Part shown: piece after piece, positions 32,467 to 41,332 of the stretch
Numbering within the stretch: the first letter of the stretch is position 1
How the letters are laid out: the number at the start of each line of letters is the position of its first letter
DNA from: Ruminococcus sp.
GTDB lineage: Bacteria > Bacillota > Clostridia > Oscillospirales > Ruminococcaceae
Direction: 5' to 3'
DNA length: 64,000 nt
Assembly (NCBI GenBank): GCA_017529875.1
Contig: JAFXNC010000057.1
Coordinates: 49,528 to 113,527 of the forward strand
Made by a program: the position numbers and the translations under genes
The notes under the pieces: generated by a model
Databases searched by the model: none
The model's input: the letters and a program-made list of their open reading frames with translations, nothing else
Told to the model about the DNA's origin: nothing

Positions 32467-35424
32467 GTGGTGAAGATAGATCTTCGCGGCAGAGATGAGA
32501 TAAAGGAGCAGCTGAAAAAGCGTGCGGCAAGCTATACCCCCGAGTGGAATATGGATACCGAGGATCCCGATATCGCAGCGGCATTGGCTCTTGCCGCCGC
32601 AGAGATGTTCGAGGGCACGCTGCGCAAGATCAACGGCCTGCCCCTCAAAAACGAGATCGCGTTTTTCAATATGATCGATTCTTCGCTGCTGCCCTCAGCT
32701 CCCTCGGAGGGGTATGTGAGCTTTCAGCTGGCCTCCGAGGATATAGGTTCAGCTGAGGTGCCCGCCGGAACTGTTTTGTCATCTTATGCGGTGGACGGCG
32801 AGCCCGTCCGGTTTGAGACCCTCGACGAGGTGCTGGTCTCGGCAGCCCGTATTCAGGCCGCGTTCTGTACCGACAGCGACCGTGACCGCATCGGCAGATA
32901 CGACAGTACCGACTCCTTCCCGGAGGGGCTCTTTGCCCTTCCCGGTGACGACCTGCAAAGCCATGTGCTCCGGGTCGCCCACCCGTATGCCTTCAATATC
33001 AGGAGCGAGGGCGAGCTGGCAGTCTGCTTTTACCGCAGCGGCGGAGCCCCCCTTCTCAGCGACGCCGTCAGGGCCGTCGCTGACACCGGTGCCGTCAGGA
33101 TAGAGTACCACACCGCCGAACAGGGCTACGTCCCTTTCCGGCATATCCGTGAGAGCGGCGGCAGGCTCCTGCTCAGCAAGGAGCCGGATATGCCCCCGGT
33201 CGTCCCTGACGAGGACGGCACTTCTGTCAGGATAACCGTCAGTGACGTCAGCGCCGTCAGGGAATTCAGCTACGCCTACGCCGAGGTCATGCCCTCCGGC
33301 AGAGGCATAGCCCCCGATACCGTCTTCGACGGCAGCACCGAGCTCAACACAGACGCATTTTTCCCCTTCGGCGAGAGATTTCAGCTCTTCAACGAGATCT
33401 ATATAGGCTGCGGCGAGGTGCTTGACAAGCGCGGCGCAGTCATCACCGTCACCTTTGACGTGAACCTGTTTAGGGTGCCTATCGAGAATCAGCTGGAGGA
33501 CGGCATCAAGTGGAAATGGGTGGCCAACAAGGAGGATTTCAAGGAACGGATCAACTACGAGATCTCTGTTACCGAGGTCATCTGGGAGTACTATAACGGC
33601 TACGGCTGGAGCCGGCTGTTCAAGGACAGCTCTTACAGCGATATCTTCAACTACACCCAGGGGGTCATGACCAGCCTCAGATCCATGACATTCCTCTGCC
33701 CCGAGGACATCAGCCCCGCATTCGTGGGCGCCGGTGAGAATATGTTCATCCGGGCGCGTATACTCAAAGCCGAGAACCTCTACAAGCTCCGGGGCTTCTA
33801 TATCGCCCCGCAGATCAGGAACCTTTCCTTCGAGTATTATTATGCGGGCACAGGCTGCCGCATCGGCGTATCAAGCGCCGTCAACTGCCTTGAAGAACGC
33901 TCCTATGACCCCGCCGGCGGCATCTCCGGAGAGGCGTTCACCCCCTTTTACGGCACCGACGGCACCGGCAGAACGGTATACCTGGGATTCACCGCGCCGC
34001 CGGACAACGGCCCCTACCGCATCTTCTGGGATATCCGGGAGGATCCTTTGGCAGCAAGGCCCAAGCTCACCTGGGAGTATCTGACCGCCTCAGGCTGGAA
34101 GCATATGAACATGGTGGACGAGACCGAGAGCTTCACCGTCGCCGGCACGACTATCTTCCTCGACAACCACGGCTTTGAAAAGAAGTCCGTTTTCGGAGAG
34201 GAGCTTTACTGGGTCAGGATATCCGACGCCGCAGGCGCATACGCCGCGGGGACGTCCTCTCCGCCGGTGATAGCCGGAGTGTACTATAACTCGGTGAGAG
34301 CTGTCAACTGCGACAGCCGCCGGGAGGAATACTTCGCCATGAACGTCTACACCGAGAACGCAGCTTTCACCCTGTCAACATCGGGGCTGCTGAGTATCGA
34401 GGTCAGCGTCAACGAGTTTGCCACCCTCAGCGAGGATGAGTGCGCAAGGCTCAGACAGGAGGGCAGGCTCACCGAGGTCTGCGACAGCTCCGGCATGGTC
34501 AGGGAACGCTGGGTCAGGTGGGAGGAAGTCAGCACCTTCATCGGCGGCGACAGCAGCTCCCGCATCTACATCGCCGACCGCAGCAGCGGCACGGTCACCT
34601 TCGGCAGCGGGCGCAAGGGCAGGATACCGCCGGCCTCCGATACCGAGAACATCAGAGTCATCTACACCGCCGGCGGCGGAAAACGCTCCAACGTCGCCGC
34701 CGGACAGATCAGCACCATGGAGCGCTCCATAGGCTTTGTTTCCGGCGTTACCAACCCCAGGAGCTTCTGCGGCGGGCGGGATACCGAGACCGTCTTTGAG
34801 GCTCTCAGGCGCAGCTCTGTGATGCTGCGCACGCAGGGCAGGGCAGTCACCGCCAGGGACATTGAAGAACTGGCCCGCTACGCCTCCCGCAGCATCAAAA
34901 AAGTCAGATGCTTCTGCGGCGTCAATATGCAGGGCGAGGAAGAAAACGGCGCCGTCACCCTCGTGGTGCTGAAGGACAGCAGCTCTGACTTCAGCAGGCT
35001 CCGTGGCGAGATCAGGAGCAGTATGCTCCCCAGGCTGCCGGGCTGCCTTGCGGCCTCGGAGAAGTTTTTCATCACCGAGCCCACCTTTGTGAAAATGAAC
35101 ATCAAGGCCGAGCTTGCCGCATCGGAGCTGGGCGGGATATTCGAGCTCAAACGCCGCGCAGAGCAGTGCCTCAGAGAGTGCATCGAGGCCTACTCCGGCG
35201 CCGAGGGCTCCCACAGCTGGATGCTGGGGCGCATCCCCAACGAGCAGCAGCTGAGAAGTGCGCTGCTGAAAATACCAAGCATAGAATTCATCAGGAGCAT
35301 CAACATCTCCGTCTTTGTCTCAAAGGCGGGAGGCTTCGAGGAAACAGATACCGACAAGCACAGCTCGATGCCCTTTATACTGCCGGTCTGCGGCGACAGC
35401 GATATAAGCATAACCCTGAAATAA
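32467..35424 (+). CDS. Baseplate J-like protein (Afp11-like, gp6 family)
   Basis: A 985-residue wedge protein. It starts at tandem GTG codons (32467/32470) with GAGAGGAACTGATG upstream. The baseplate J core lies in the C-terminal third: RIYIADRSSGTVTFGSGRKGRIPP, then RSFCGGRDTETVFEALRRSS, QGRAVTARDIEELARYASRSIKKVRCF and VTLVVLKDSSSDF. The long N-terminal part is beta-rich and divergent, as in Afp11. Together with the next gene it should build the baseplate ring around the hub. Confidence 0.92.
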   Translation: MVKIDLRGRDEIKEQLKKRAASYTPEWNMDTEDPDIAAALALAAAEMFEGTLRKINGLPLKNEIAFFNMIDSSLLPSAPSEGYVSFQLASEDIGSAEVPAGTVLSSYAVDGEPVRFETLDEVLVSAARIQAAFCTDSDRDRIGRYDSTDSFPEGLFALPGDDLQSHVLRVAHPYAFNIRSEGELAVCFYRSGGAPLLSDAVRAVADTGAVRIEYHTAEQGYVPFRHIRESGGRLLLSKEPDMPPVVPDEDGTSVRITVSDVSAVREFSYAYAEVMPSGRGIAPDTVFDGSTELNTDAFFPFGERFQLFNEIYIGCGEVLDKRGAVITVTFDVNLFRVPIENQLEDGIKWKWVANKEDFKERINYEISVTEVIWEYYNGYGWSRLFKDSSYSDIFNYTQGVMTSLRSMTFLCPEDISPAFVGAGENMFIRARILKAENLYKLRGFYIAPQIRNLSFEYYYAGTGCRIGVSSAVNCLEERSYDPAGGISGEAFTPFYGTDGTGRTVYLGFTAPPDNGPYRIFWDIREDPLAARPKLTWEYLTASGWKHMNMVDETESFTVAGTTIFLDNHGFEKKSVFGEELYWVRISDAAGAYAAGTSSPPVIAGVYYNSVRAVNCDSRREEYFAMNVYTENAAFTLSTSGLLSIEVSVNEFATLSEDECARLRQEGRLTEVCDSSGMVRERWVRWEEVSTFIGGDSSSRIYIADRSSGTVTFGSGRKGRIPPASDTENIRVIYTAGGGKRSNVAAGQISTMERSIGFVSGVTNPRSFCGGRDTETVFEALRRSSVMLRTQGRAVTARDIEELARYASRSIKKVRCFCGVNMQGEEENGAVTLVVLKDSSSDFSRLRGEIRSSMLPRLPGCLAASEKFFITEPTFVKMNIKAELAASELGGIFELKRRAEQCLRECIEAYSGAEGSHSWMLGRIPNEQQLRSALLKIPSIEFIRSINISVFVSKAGGFEETDTDKHSSMPFILPVCGDSDISITLK

Positions 35425-35439
35425 TTACCCGGAGGTGAT

Positions 35440-37497
35440 ATGATGCTGCCAGAGCTTGATCTCGACAACGAACGCTACGACGATATACTTGAAGCTGCCC
35501 GGAACATGATAGTCAGCATCTATCCCGAGTGGACGGATTTCAACTACCACGACCCCGGCATTACCATACTTGAAATGCTGGCCTGGCTCAAGGAGATACA
35601 GCAGTACTACCTCAACAAGATCGGCCCCGCCAACGTGGACAAGTTCCTGAAACTCCTGGGCATCCGTCCCGGGACTGTGAAGCCCTCCCGCACAGAGGTC
35701 AGAGTGGAGTACAGCGATGACATAGTCGCGGGCAAGGGCACCAGGCTCTATGCCGGGAACATCTGCTTTGAGGCAGACGCGCGGACTTTTATCTCAGCCT
35801 CGCGGATAACCTGCTGCATCAGCCGGGGCAGCTTCGGCAGCCGCATCATCGAGGGCGGGGAGCTCTCCTTCGGGGGCAGCCTGCGCATAAGCCCCTTCCC
35901 CGACCGGGACAGCGGGGAGTTCTGCATAGGCTTTGACAAGCCCCTCCAGAGCGGCGAGGATCACCGGATATACTTCGGCATCCGGGATCAGCAGACCGTA
36001 AAGCGCAACCCGATAACCGACCCCGAAAGTTTCTTTCCCCTTGCCGACGTTACCGCCGAATACTACGACGGACACCTGTGGCGCAGGCTCCGCTGCGAGG
36101 ACGGCACCTACGGCTTTCTCACCTCCGGCTGCATGGTGTTCAGCCTTGACCGGGAGCACAGGGATTGCAGGATAGAAGGCCGCAAGGCATACTTTATCAG
36201 GTTCCGGCTCACCGGCGGCGCATACGACGAGCTGCCGCTTATCGGGAGCATCGAGTTCAACCTGCTCCCCGTGACCCAGCGGGACACCCTTGCCGAGTAC
36301 TTCGACCTGCCCCTGACCGGCGAGCTGAGGACTTTCAGCGAGCTTTCCGTGACCGGCATGACCCAGGTGTATCTGCGGGGCAGCGACGGCCTGTTCAAGG
36401 CGGCACCCAGCTTTGAAAAGCAGGTAGACAGCGAGACCGGCGAGGTCAGCTACAATATCCCCGACACCGGAGAGGCAGTCTCGGTGCGGATAGTCAACGT
36501 CTCCCCGGAGTTCCTCTCCGACCGGGAGATAGGCTACGGCATGGGCTTGCCTTATCAGGAATACGACCTGGGGACAACTCAGCTTGAATACGAGAGCTTC
36601 ACCCTCATGACCGAGCTGCCTGCCAGCGGCGGGAAATTGGTGGAGTGGAAGAAGGTCAGAGATTTCTCCGGCTCCGGGAGCGACGATTTTGTGTACGTCT
36701 TTGACAGCAGCCGGGGCATTGTCCGGTTCGGGGACTGTCTCCGGGGCATGGCTCCCGAGGGCAGGATATTCATAGTCGGGGCATCGCAGACCTTCGGCGC
36801 CGACGGCAACGTCTCCGCGGGCAAGATAGACCGCATGGGCTCCGCCGAGGAAGGCGAGATGACAGTCTCCAACCTCCGGCGCTCCGAGGGAGGCTGTGCC
36901 GGGGAGACTGTGGAGGACTGCTGTGTCAGGGCTCACAGTCTGCTGAGCACCACCGAGACCCTTGTCACCGACGAGGACTGCGAGCGGTTCATTTCGGCGG
37001 TGCAGGGGCTCAAAATCGAAAAATGCAGCGTCATACGCATGGACGGTCAGCCCGACAACGTGATCTCCGCAGTAGTCAGACCCTACTCCCCCGACGGCAG
37101 AGGTGTTCCCGACGAGAGATATATCAAGAATATTTTAGCCGCCCTGGAGCGCAGAAGGCTCCTCGGCACCAGCTTCAGGATAGTGCGCCCCGAGTATTCG
37201 GCGGTGACGGTATTCGCGGACGTGACGGTGCTGCATACCGCCTCTGATGCGCGGGAGACAGTCCTGCGGACGGTGGCAGAGTTCTTCGCCTCGTTCCGGG
37301 ACAGGTTCGGCGCAAAGATCATATACAGCAGGCTCTACGAGCTCATCGACAGGCTCGACTGCGTGCTGAGCATAAATATGCTTACCCTTGAAACAGACGG
37401 CAGCGGCGCTCAGCGCACCCGCGAGGGAGACCTGCTGCTTTCACCCAACGTCACGGCATACCTTGACGAAACAGAGCTGACGGTCAGCGTGGGATAG
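35440..37497 (+). CDS. Second baseplate J-like protein (Afp12-like)
   Basis: A 685-residue protein with the wedge N-terminus (ILEAARNMIVSIYPEWTDFN, then DPGITILEMLAWLKEIQQYYL) and a J-like C-terminal half (FVYVFDSSRGIVRFGDCLRGMAPEG, FGADGNVSAGKIDRMG, TLVTDEDCERFISAVQGLKIEK, VISAVVRPYSPDGRGVPDE). GGAGGTGAT precedes the ATG at 35440. CIS loci normally have this pair of J-type proteins, the equivalent of T4 gp6 and gp7. Order and spacing are standard. Confidence 0.9.
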   Translation: MMLPELDLDNERYDDILEAARNMIVSIYPEWTDFNYHDPGITILEMLAWLKEIQQYYLNKIGPANVDKFLKLLGIRPGTVKPSRTEVRVEYSDDIVAGKGTRLYAGNICFEADARTFISASRITCCISRGSFGSRIIEGGELSFGGSLRISPFPDRDSGEFCIGFDKPLQSGEDHRIYFGIRDQQTVKRNPITDPESFFPLADVTAEYYDGHLWRRLRCEDGTYGFLTSGCMVFSLDREHRDCRIEGRKAYFIRFRLTGGAYDELPLIGSIEFNLLPVTQRDTLAEYFDLPLTGELRTFSELSVTGMTQVYLRGSDGLFKAAPSFEKQVDSETGEVSYNIPDTGEAVSVRIVNVSPEFLSDREIGYGMGLPYQEYDLGTTQLEYESFTLMTELPASGGKLVEWKKVRDFSGSGSDDFVYVFDSSRGIVRFGDCLRGMAPEGRIFIVGASQTFGADGNVSAGKIDRMGSAEEGEMTVSNLRRSEGGCAGETVEDCCVRAHSLLSTTETLVTDEDCERFISAVQGLKIEKCSVIRMDGQPDNVISAVVRPYSPDGRGVPDERYIKNILAALERRRLLGTSFRIVRPEYSAVTVFADVTVLHTASDARETVLRTVAEFFASFRDRFGAKIIYSRLYELIDRLDCVLSINMLTLETDGSGAQRTREGDLLLSPNVTAYLDETELTVSVG

Positions 37498-37532
37498 ACC
37501 CATGCCCGGCAGATACAGAAGGAACATGAAAT

Positions 37533-38678
37533 ATGAGAGAGAAGCTGAAATATTTCATAATAAACAAGGCCTACGACTACAACCGGGGCTACTGTGAGAA
37601 TATGGCTGTCTCGGGCAGCAGGCTGTGCTTTTCGTCGGAGAAGGGCTCCGGCGTGGGCAGGTTCCTGACGCGGGTATTCGACTCGGGAGAGCGGGGCATG
37701 AACTGGCACCGGCTGGTCATCAACGCCGATGATCTCGACCCCGCAGCCCTCCGGGTGACGGTCTACGCCTCCGACAAGGACAGCATCCGGTACAACGGCG
37801 GGACGCTGACTCTCAGCGAGTTCTCGGAGCTGAAGGACCTGACGATAGATGACCGCCTCAAAGCCTTTGAGCCCTGTGCGGCAAAGCGGGCATCGGGTGT
37901 CACCGACCTGCTTTTGCACAGTGTCACCGGGCGTTACATATGGGTGTTCATGGAGCTCTACAACCCCGACGGCCGCACAGCCGCCATAAACGATATCTGG
38001 ATATACCTCCCGGCAGGGTCCTGGATAGACCACCTGCCGGCCATATACCGGCGCAGCGACGCGGATTCCCATTTCCTCGAACGCTACCTCGGGATATTCC
38101 AGACCTTCTACGAGGAGCTTGACCGGGAGATCGCGGATATCGCCCACCGGTTCGACCCCGAATGTGCCGAGACGGATTTCCTCGAATGGCTGGCAAAATG
38201 GCTCAGTATCTCCGACACTAAGATATGGTCGGAGGATCAGCTCAGAGAGCTTTTGCTGCGGGCGGTGAGCTTCTACCGCAGGCGCGGCACCAAGGAGAGC
38301 CTGTCCGAGCTCATCGAGCTCTACACCGGCGAAAAGCCCTTCATCACCGAGGGCTCCGACGTCAGCGGCGTCGAGGACAGGGCGCTCCGGGAGGAGATCG
38401 AGAAGACCCTCTGCGGAGCCGAGCCCAACACCGTAACGGTGCTGGTACGCCCGGGGCACGATCTGAGGGTGATACGGAGGATAGCCCTTGAAATGCTGCC
38501 TGTTACGGCGCAGCTCAACTTGGTGGAGCTGGACCCCTATATCTTCCTCGGCAAGCACGCCTATCTCGGCGTGAACAGCGCCCTGGGGCAGTACCGCCCT
38601 GCGGCGCTGGACGGCAGGACGAGGCTCACCCTCACCTCCCTCGGCGGCACTCCGCCGCCTGACGAACAGCCCAAATGA
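37533..38678 (+). CDS. Phage tail protein I-like baseplate protein (TIGR02242-like)
   Basis: A 381-residue protein. The C-terminal half is the P2 gpI-type domain: WIDHLPAIYRRSDADSHFLERYLGIFQTFYEELDREI, ETDFLEWLAKWLSI, LLLRAVSFYRRRGTKESLSELIELYTGEKP. These features match proteins of the TIGR02242 group seen in CIS loci. The N-terminal half is beta-rich with unknown contacts. It would sit at the outer edge of the baseplate and may hold fibres, although no Afp13-like fibre gene was found next to it. Confidence 0.85.
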   Translation: MREKLKYFIINKAYDYNRGYCENMAVSGSRLCFSSEKGSGVGRFLTRVFDSGERGMNWHRLVINADDLDPAALRVTVYASDKDSIRYNGGTLTLSEFSELKDLTIDDRLKAFEPCAAKRASGVTDLLLHSVTGRYIWVFMELYNPDGRTAAINDIWIYLPAGSWIDHLPAIYRRSDADSHFLERYLGIFQTFYEELDREIADIAHRFDPECAETDFLEWLAKWLSISDTKIWSEDQLRELLLRAVSFYRRRGTKESLSELIELYTGEKPFITEGSDVSGVEDRALREEIEKTLCGAEPNTVTVLVRPGHDLRVIRRIALEMLPVTAQLNLVELDPYIFLGKHAYLGVNSALGQYRPAALDGRTRLTLTSLGGTPPPDEQPK

Positions 38679-38721
38679 CCCAAGAGCTTTGTAAAAAGGA
38701 GGAGCGCCCCAGCGGTGCGAT

Positions 38722-40437
38722 ATGACTATGAAAAATACACAGCTTTATCCTTTTGAGAGAAACAAGTATTACTACGGTATGCTGCTGAGCGTTGAGGATT
38801 TCAACGCCGAGCAGAGATATATGAACGACAAGCGCAGGCTGCTCAATAGGCTCGTTCACGGCATCGGCGTGGTCTGCGGGCTGAATGTGGTGCGCCTTGA
38901 CGACCAGACCGTTTCGGTGGAGAGCGGCATGGCTCTGGACAACACCGGCCGTGAGATCGTGGTGGACGTGCCCGTCACCAAGAAGCTCTCCATGATAAAC
39001 GGCTATGACTCCGCCATGAGCAGCGGCAGCAACGCCTATGTCTATCTCTGCCTCGAATACAGCGAGGGAGAGCGGGGCGCGGCTTACAGCATCGCGGGAG
39101 GCGACGGCAAGGCCCCCAACGGCAGGATCAGAGAGAACTACAACCTCTACCTGACCTCCGCCGAACCGGAGGACGGAATCGACCGCGTCCGCAACCTCTG
39201 CCAGCAGACCGTCACCGTGTACAGCAGCGACAAGCTCTGCATCAGGCACATCACCCCCCGGTATGTCAACCCCATGATGCCCTTTGAGCTGCGGATAGAG
39301 ATCGAAACTTTTACCAAGCAGTTCGCGGCCTTCTCCTACGATGTGCAGCTGGTCTGCATCAACAGTGAGGAAAACAGCAGCTCGGTGCTGCCTGTCAGGT
39401 TCAATGAGATGCTGTTCGACAAGACCGGCAAGTACACCCTCGTTTACAAGCTCCGCTCCACCAACGTATCCGACGTCACCGCCACCCTCAAGGCCGACCC
39501 TGCAGCCTTCACGCTGTCATTTGACAAGCAGTCCGCTCCCGGGAGCATCTCAGGCACCAACTCCGTTGAGGTCATCACCGGCAGCGTCGAGGACGCAGTC
39601 ATCAGGGCAGGCTACGGCAGGGACATGGACTCCCTGCTGCGCAGCACCCTGGGACACAGGCTCTACCTCGCACGGATAGACCTGATAAACGCGGGGGGCA
39701 CTGCAATAATCGAAAACGTCCGCAGCGTGCCCTTCGGACAGTATGTGGCAAGCGGCGTGCTGCTCAGTGCGCTGCAAAAGCTGGGGGGGAAATCCTCTGA
39801 CAGCTCCGGCGAGCCCGCCTCACCCAAGGCTCCCGCAGCGGGTCCCAAGGCCTCAGAAAAGGACGTAGCCAGCGGCGTATGCAGGATAGACTTAAGCTCC
39901 GGCAGCCTCAAAAACAAGGTCTTCTACTCCGAGGAGATCACTCACGGCCTGGGGCTGGGCAGCGTGACCGTATACTTAGGCATAAACACCCCCGACAAGA
40001 AGACCGTCTACGGCGACGCGCAGATCTTCAAGGAGAACTGCCCGCAGGTCACCCTCGCCGCAAAGACCGACCCCTCCCGGGGGAGCTTCGTCATCGGAGC
40101 CATGACCCAGTCCACGGTGCTGGACGACTTCGTTGACGTGAAATGGACGGCGATCCGGGACGTTGACGAGGCAGTCAACGAAAAGAGCAGCATGAGGATA
40201 ATGATAAAGCCCAACTCCCTCATCATAAGACCCCGGGAGAACAGATACCTCGAAGCCGTCTGCTCCAACATGACCAACAAGACCGTCCGGTGGTCTGTTA
40301 TCCCGGCCTCCGGCGGCAGCATAGACCAGAACGGCCTTTACACCGCCCCTGTCACCGAGGGCGTATACGAGGTAGTGGCTCAGAGCGCCGCCTACCCCGA
40401 GATCAAGGCTTCGATAATGGTCATAGTCAGGGAATGA
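38722..40437 (+). CDS. CIS-associated conserved protein with C-terminal Ig-like domain
   Basis: A 571-residue protein. The N-terminus YPFERNKYYYGMLLSVEDFN, then EQRYMNDKRRLLNRLVHGIGVVCGL follows a pattern (R-N-x-Y-x-x-G-x-L-L, E-Q-x-Y, L-x-G-x-G-V-V-C-G-L) that I know from uncharacterised proteins encoded in bacterial injection-system loci. The middle (about 200-480) is beta-rich with a Ser/Pro/Ala linker at about 355-375. The C-terminus (VRWSVIPASGGSIDQNGLYT to the end) looks like a Big_2-type Ig domain. It could be the outward-facing baseplate appendage in place of a classic fibre; this is inference. Two ATGs (38722, 38728) lie near each other, about 18 bp from AAGGAGG. Confidence 0.7.
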   Translation: MTMKNTQLYPFERNKYYYGMLLSVEDFNAEQRYMNDKRRLLNRLVHGIGVVCGLNVVRLDDQTVSVESGMALDNTGREIVVDVPVTKKLSMINGYDSAMSSGSNAYVYLCLEYSEGERGAAYSIAGGDGKAPNGRIRENYNLYLTSAEPEDGIDRVRNLCQQTVTVYSSDKLCIRHITPRYVNPMMPFELRIEIETFTKQFAAFSYDVQLVCINSEENSSSVLPVRFNEMLFDKTGKYTLVYKLRSTNVSDVTATLKADPAAFTLSFDKQSAPGSISGTNSVEVITGSVEDAVIRAGYGRDMDSLLRSTLGHRLYLARIDLINAGGTAIIENVRSVPFGQYVASGVLLSALQKLGGKSSDSSGEPASPKAPAAGPKASEKDVASGVCRIDLSSGSLKNKVFYSEEITHGLGLGSVTVYLGINTPDKKTVYGDAQIFKENCPQVTLAAKTDPSRGSFVIGAMTQSTVLDDFVDVKWTAIRDVDEAVNEKSSMRIMIKPNSLIIRPRENRYLEAVCSNMTNKTVRWSVIPASGGSIDQNGLYTAPVTEGVYEVVAQSAAYPEIKASIMVIVRE

Positions 40438-40472
40438 CGCGCAAACAGATCCAAAGAAAGGAGGCTCCCGCA

Positions 40473-41324
40473 GTGACGATCAGCACCTATGAGCACGATT
40501 ATCCCGTGACCGGCGTCAAAGAGACCAATGAGCTCTACGACAGCTATATCTGCCGCAACGTCAGCGGAGGCGGACTTTGCAGGATACTCAGCATCAAGGA
40601 CAGGAGCCTCTTTCCCTCGCTGGTGAGCTGGCTCACCGACACGGTGGACCCGGAGGCCTTCACCGACTTTATAGAGCATTTCAACTGCGACGGCAGGCTA
40701 TGCATCGTCATGCGCTATACCCAGGGGCTGACTTTGGAGAAAAAGCTCTCCACCGAATCCCTCTCCCTGTCGGAGAGGCTGGAGCTGGGCAGAAAGATCC
40801 TCGAGCGGGCGGTGCTCCAGGACATCCCGGAGTACTTCCTGGGCAAGTGCTTTTCCCCGGGGTGCATCACCGTCGCACCCGACCTGACGGTGAGCTTCAA
40901 CTACCCCATCGAGGACATCATGACCTCCCGGGAATGTACGGCACAGGTCAACACCGTGCGGGTGCTGCGGCTGCTCTTTGCCAGGGAGACAGAGCGCAAG
41001 GTGCCGGAGCTGCTCATGGACTTTTTAGAACGCCTGCCGGAGCTTGCGGCAGGGAGCATGATCGACCTTTACAGCGAATACTACGCCCTCTGCACGGCTC
41101 TCGAAGGCTTCGACGCCGAGTCGGAGCAGCCAAAGACCTTCTGGTTCACCCTCTGGGACGCCATAAAGAGGGTCTTCACAAAGATGAAAACGATCTTTAT
41201 CCTGCTGCTGCTGCTGGCGGCTCTCGGGTATCTGATATATACTATATTCGACCCGGGAAAAAGCAACAAAAACGAACCCCAGTACGACAGCATAGGTACA
41301 GTTAAGATAGATCAGACCAGGTGA
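40473..41324 (+). CDS. Pseudokinase-like protein with one membrane helix
   Basis: A 283-residue protein starting at GTG 40473, 8 bp after AAAGGAGG (40457-40464); an ATG at 40434 overlapping the upstream stop is the alternative. The segment CDGRLCIVMRYTQGLTLEKKL resembles the hinge region of protein kinases, and the stretch ending FLGKCFSPGCITVAPDLTVSFNYPIED lies where kinases have HRDxKxxN and DFG, yet neither motif is present. I read it as a kinase fold without catalytic residues. One hydrophobic helix (FILLLLLAALGYLIYTIF) near residue 250 anchors it, leaving a short tail. The plan recalls EssB of type VII secretion. Not a normal CIS component; a membrane dock is possible. Confidence 0.5.
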   Translation: MTISTYEHDYPVTGVKETNELYDSYICRNVSGGGLCRILSIKDRSLFPSLVSWLTDTVDPEAFTDFIEHFNCDGRLCIVMRYTQGLTLEKKLSTESLSLSERLELGRKILERAVLQDIPEYFLGKCFSPGCITVAPDLTVSFNYPIEDIMTSRECTAQVNTVRVLRLLFARETERKVPELLMDFLERLPELAAGSMIDLYSEYYALCTALEGFDAESEQPKTFWFTLWDAIKRVFTKMKTIFILLLLLAALGYLIYTIFDPGKSNKNEPQYDSIGTVKIDQTR

Positions 41325-41332
41325 TGTAACAG

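Noticed and set aside
35794..38558. Long minus-strand frames opposite the baseplate genes
   Set aside because: Composition is that of antisense GC-rich DNA, and the plus strand carries convincing J-like and gpI-like proteins with proper spacing.
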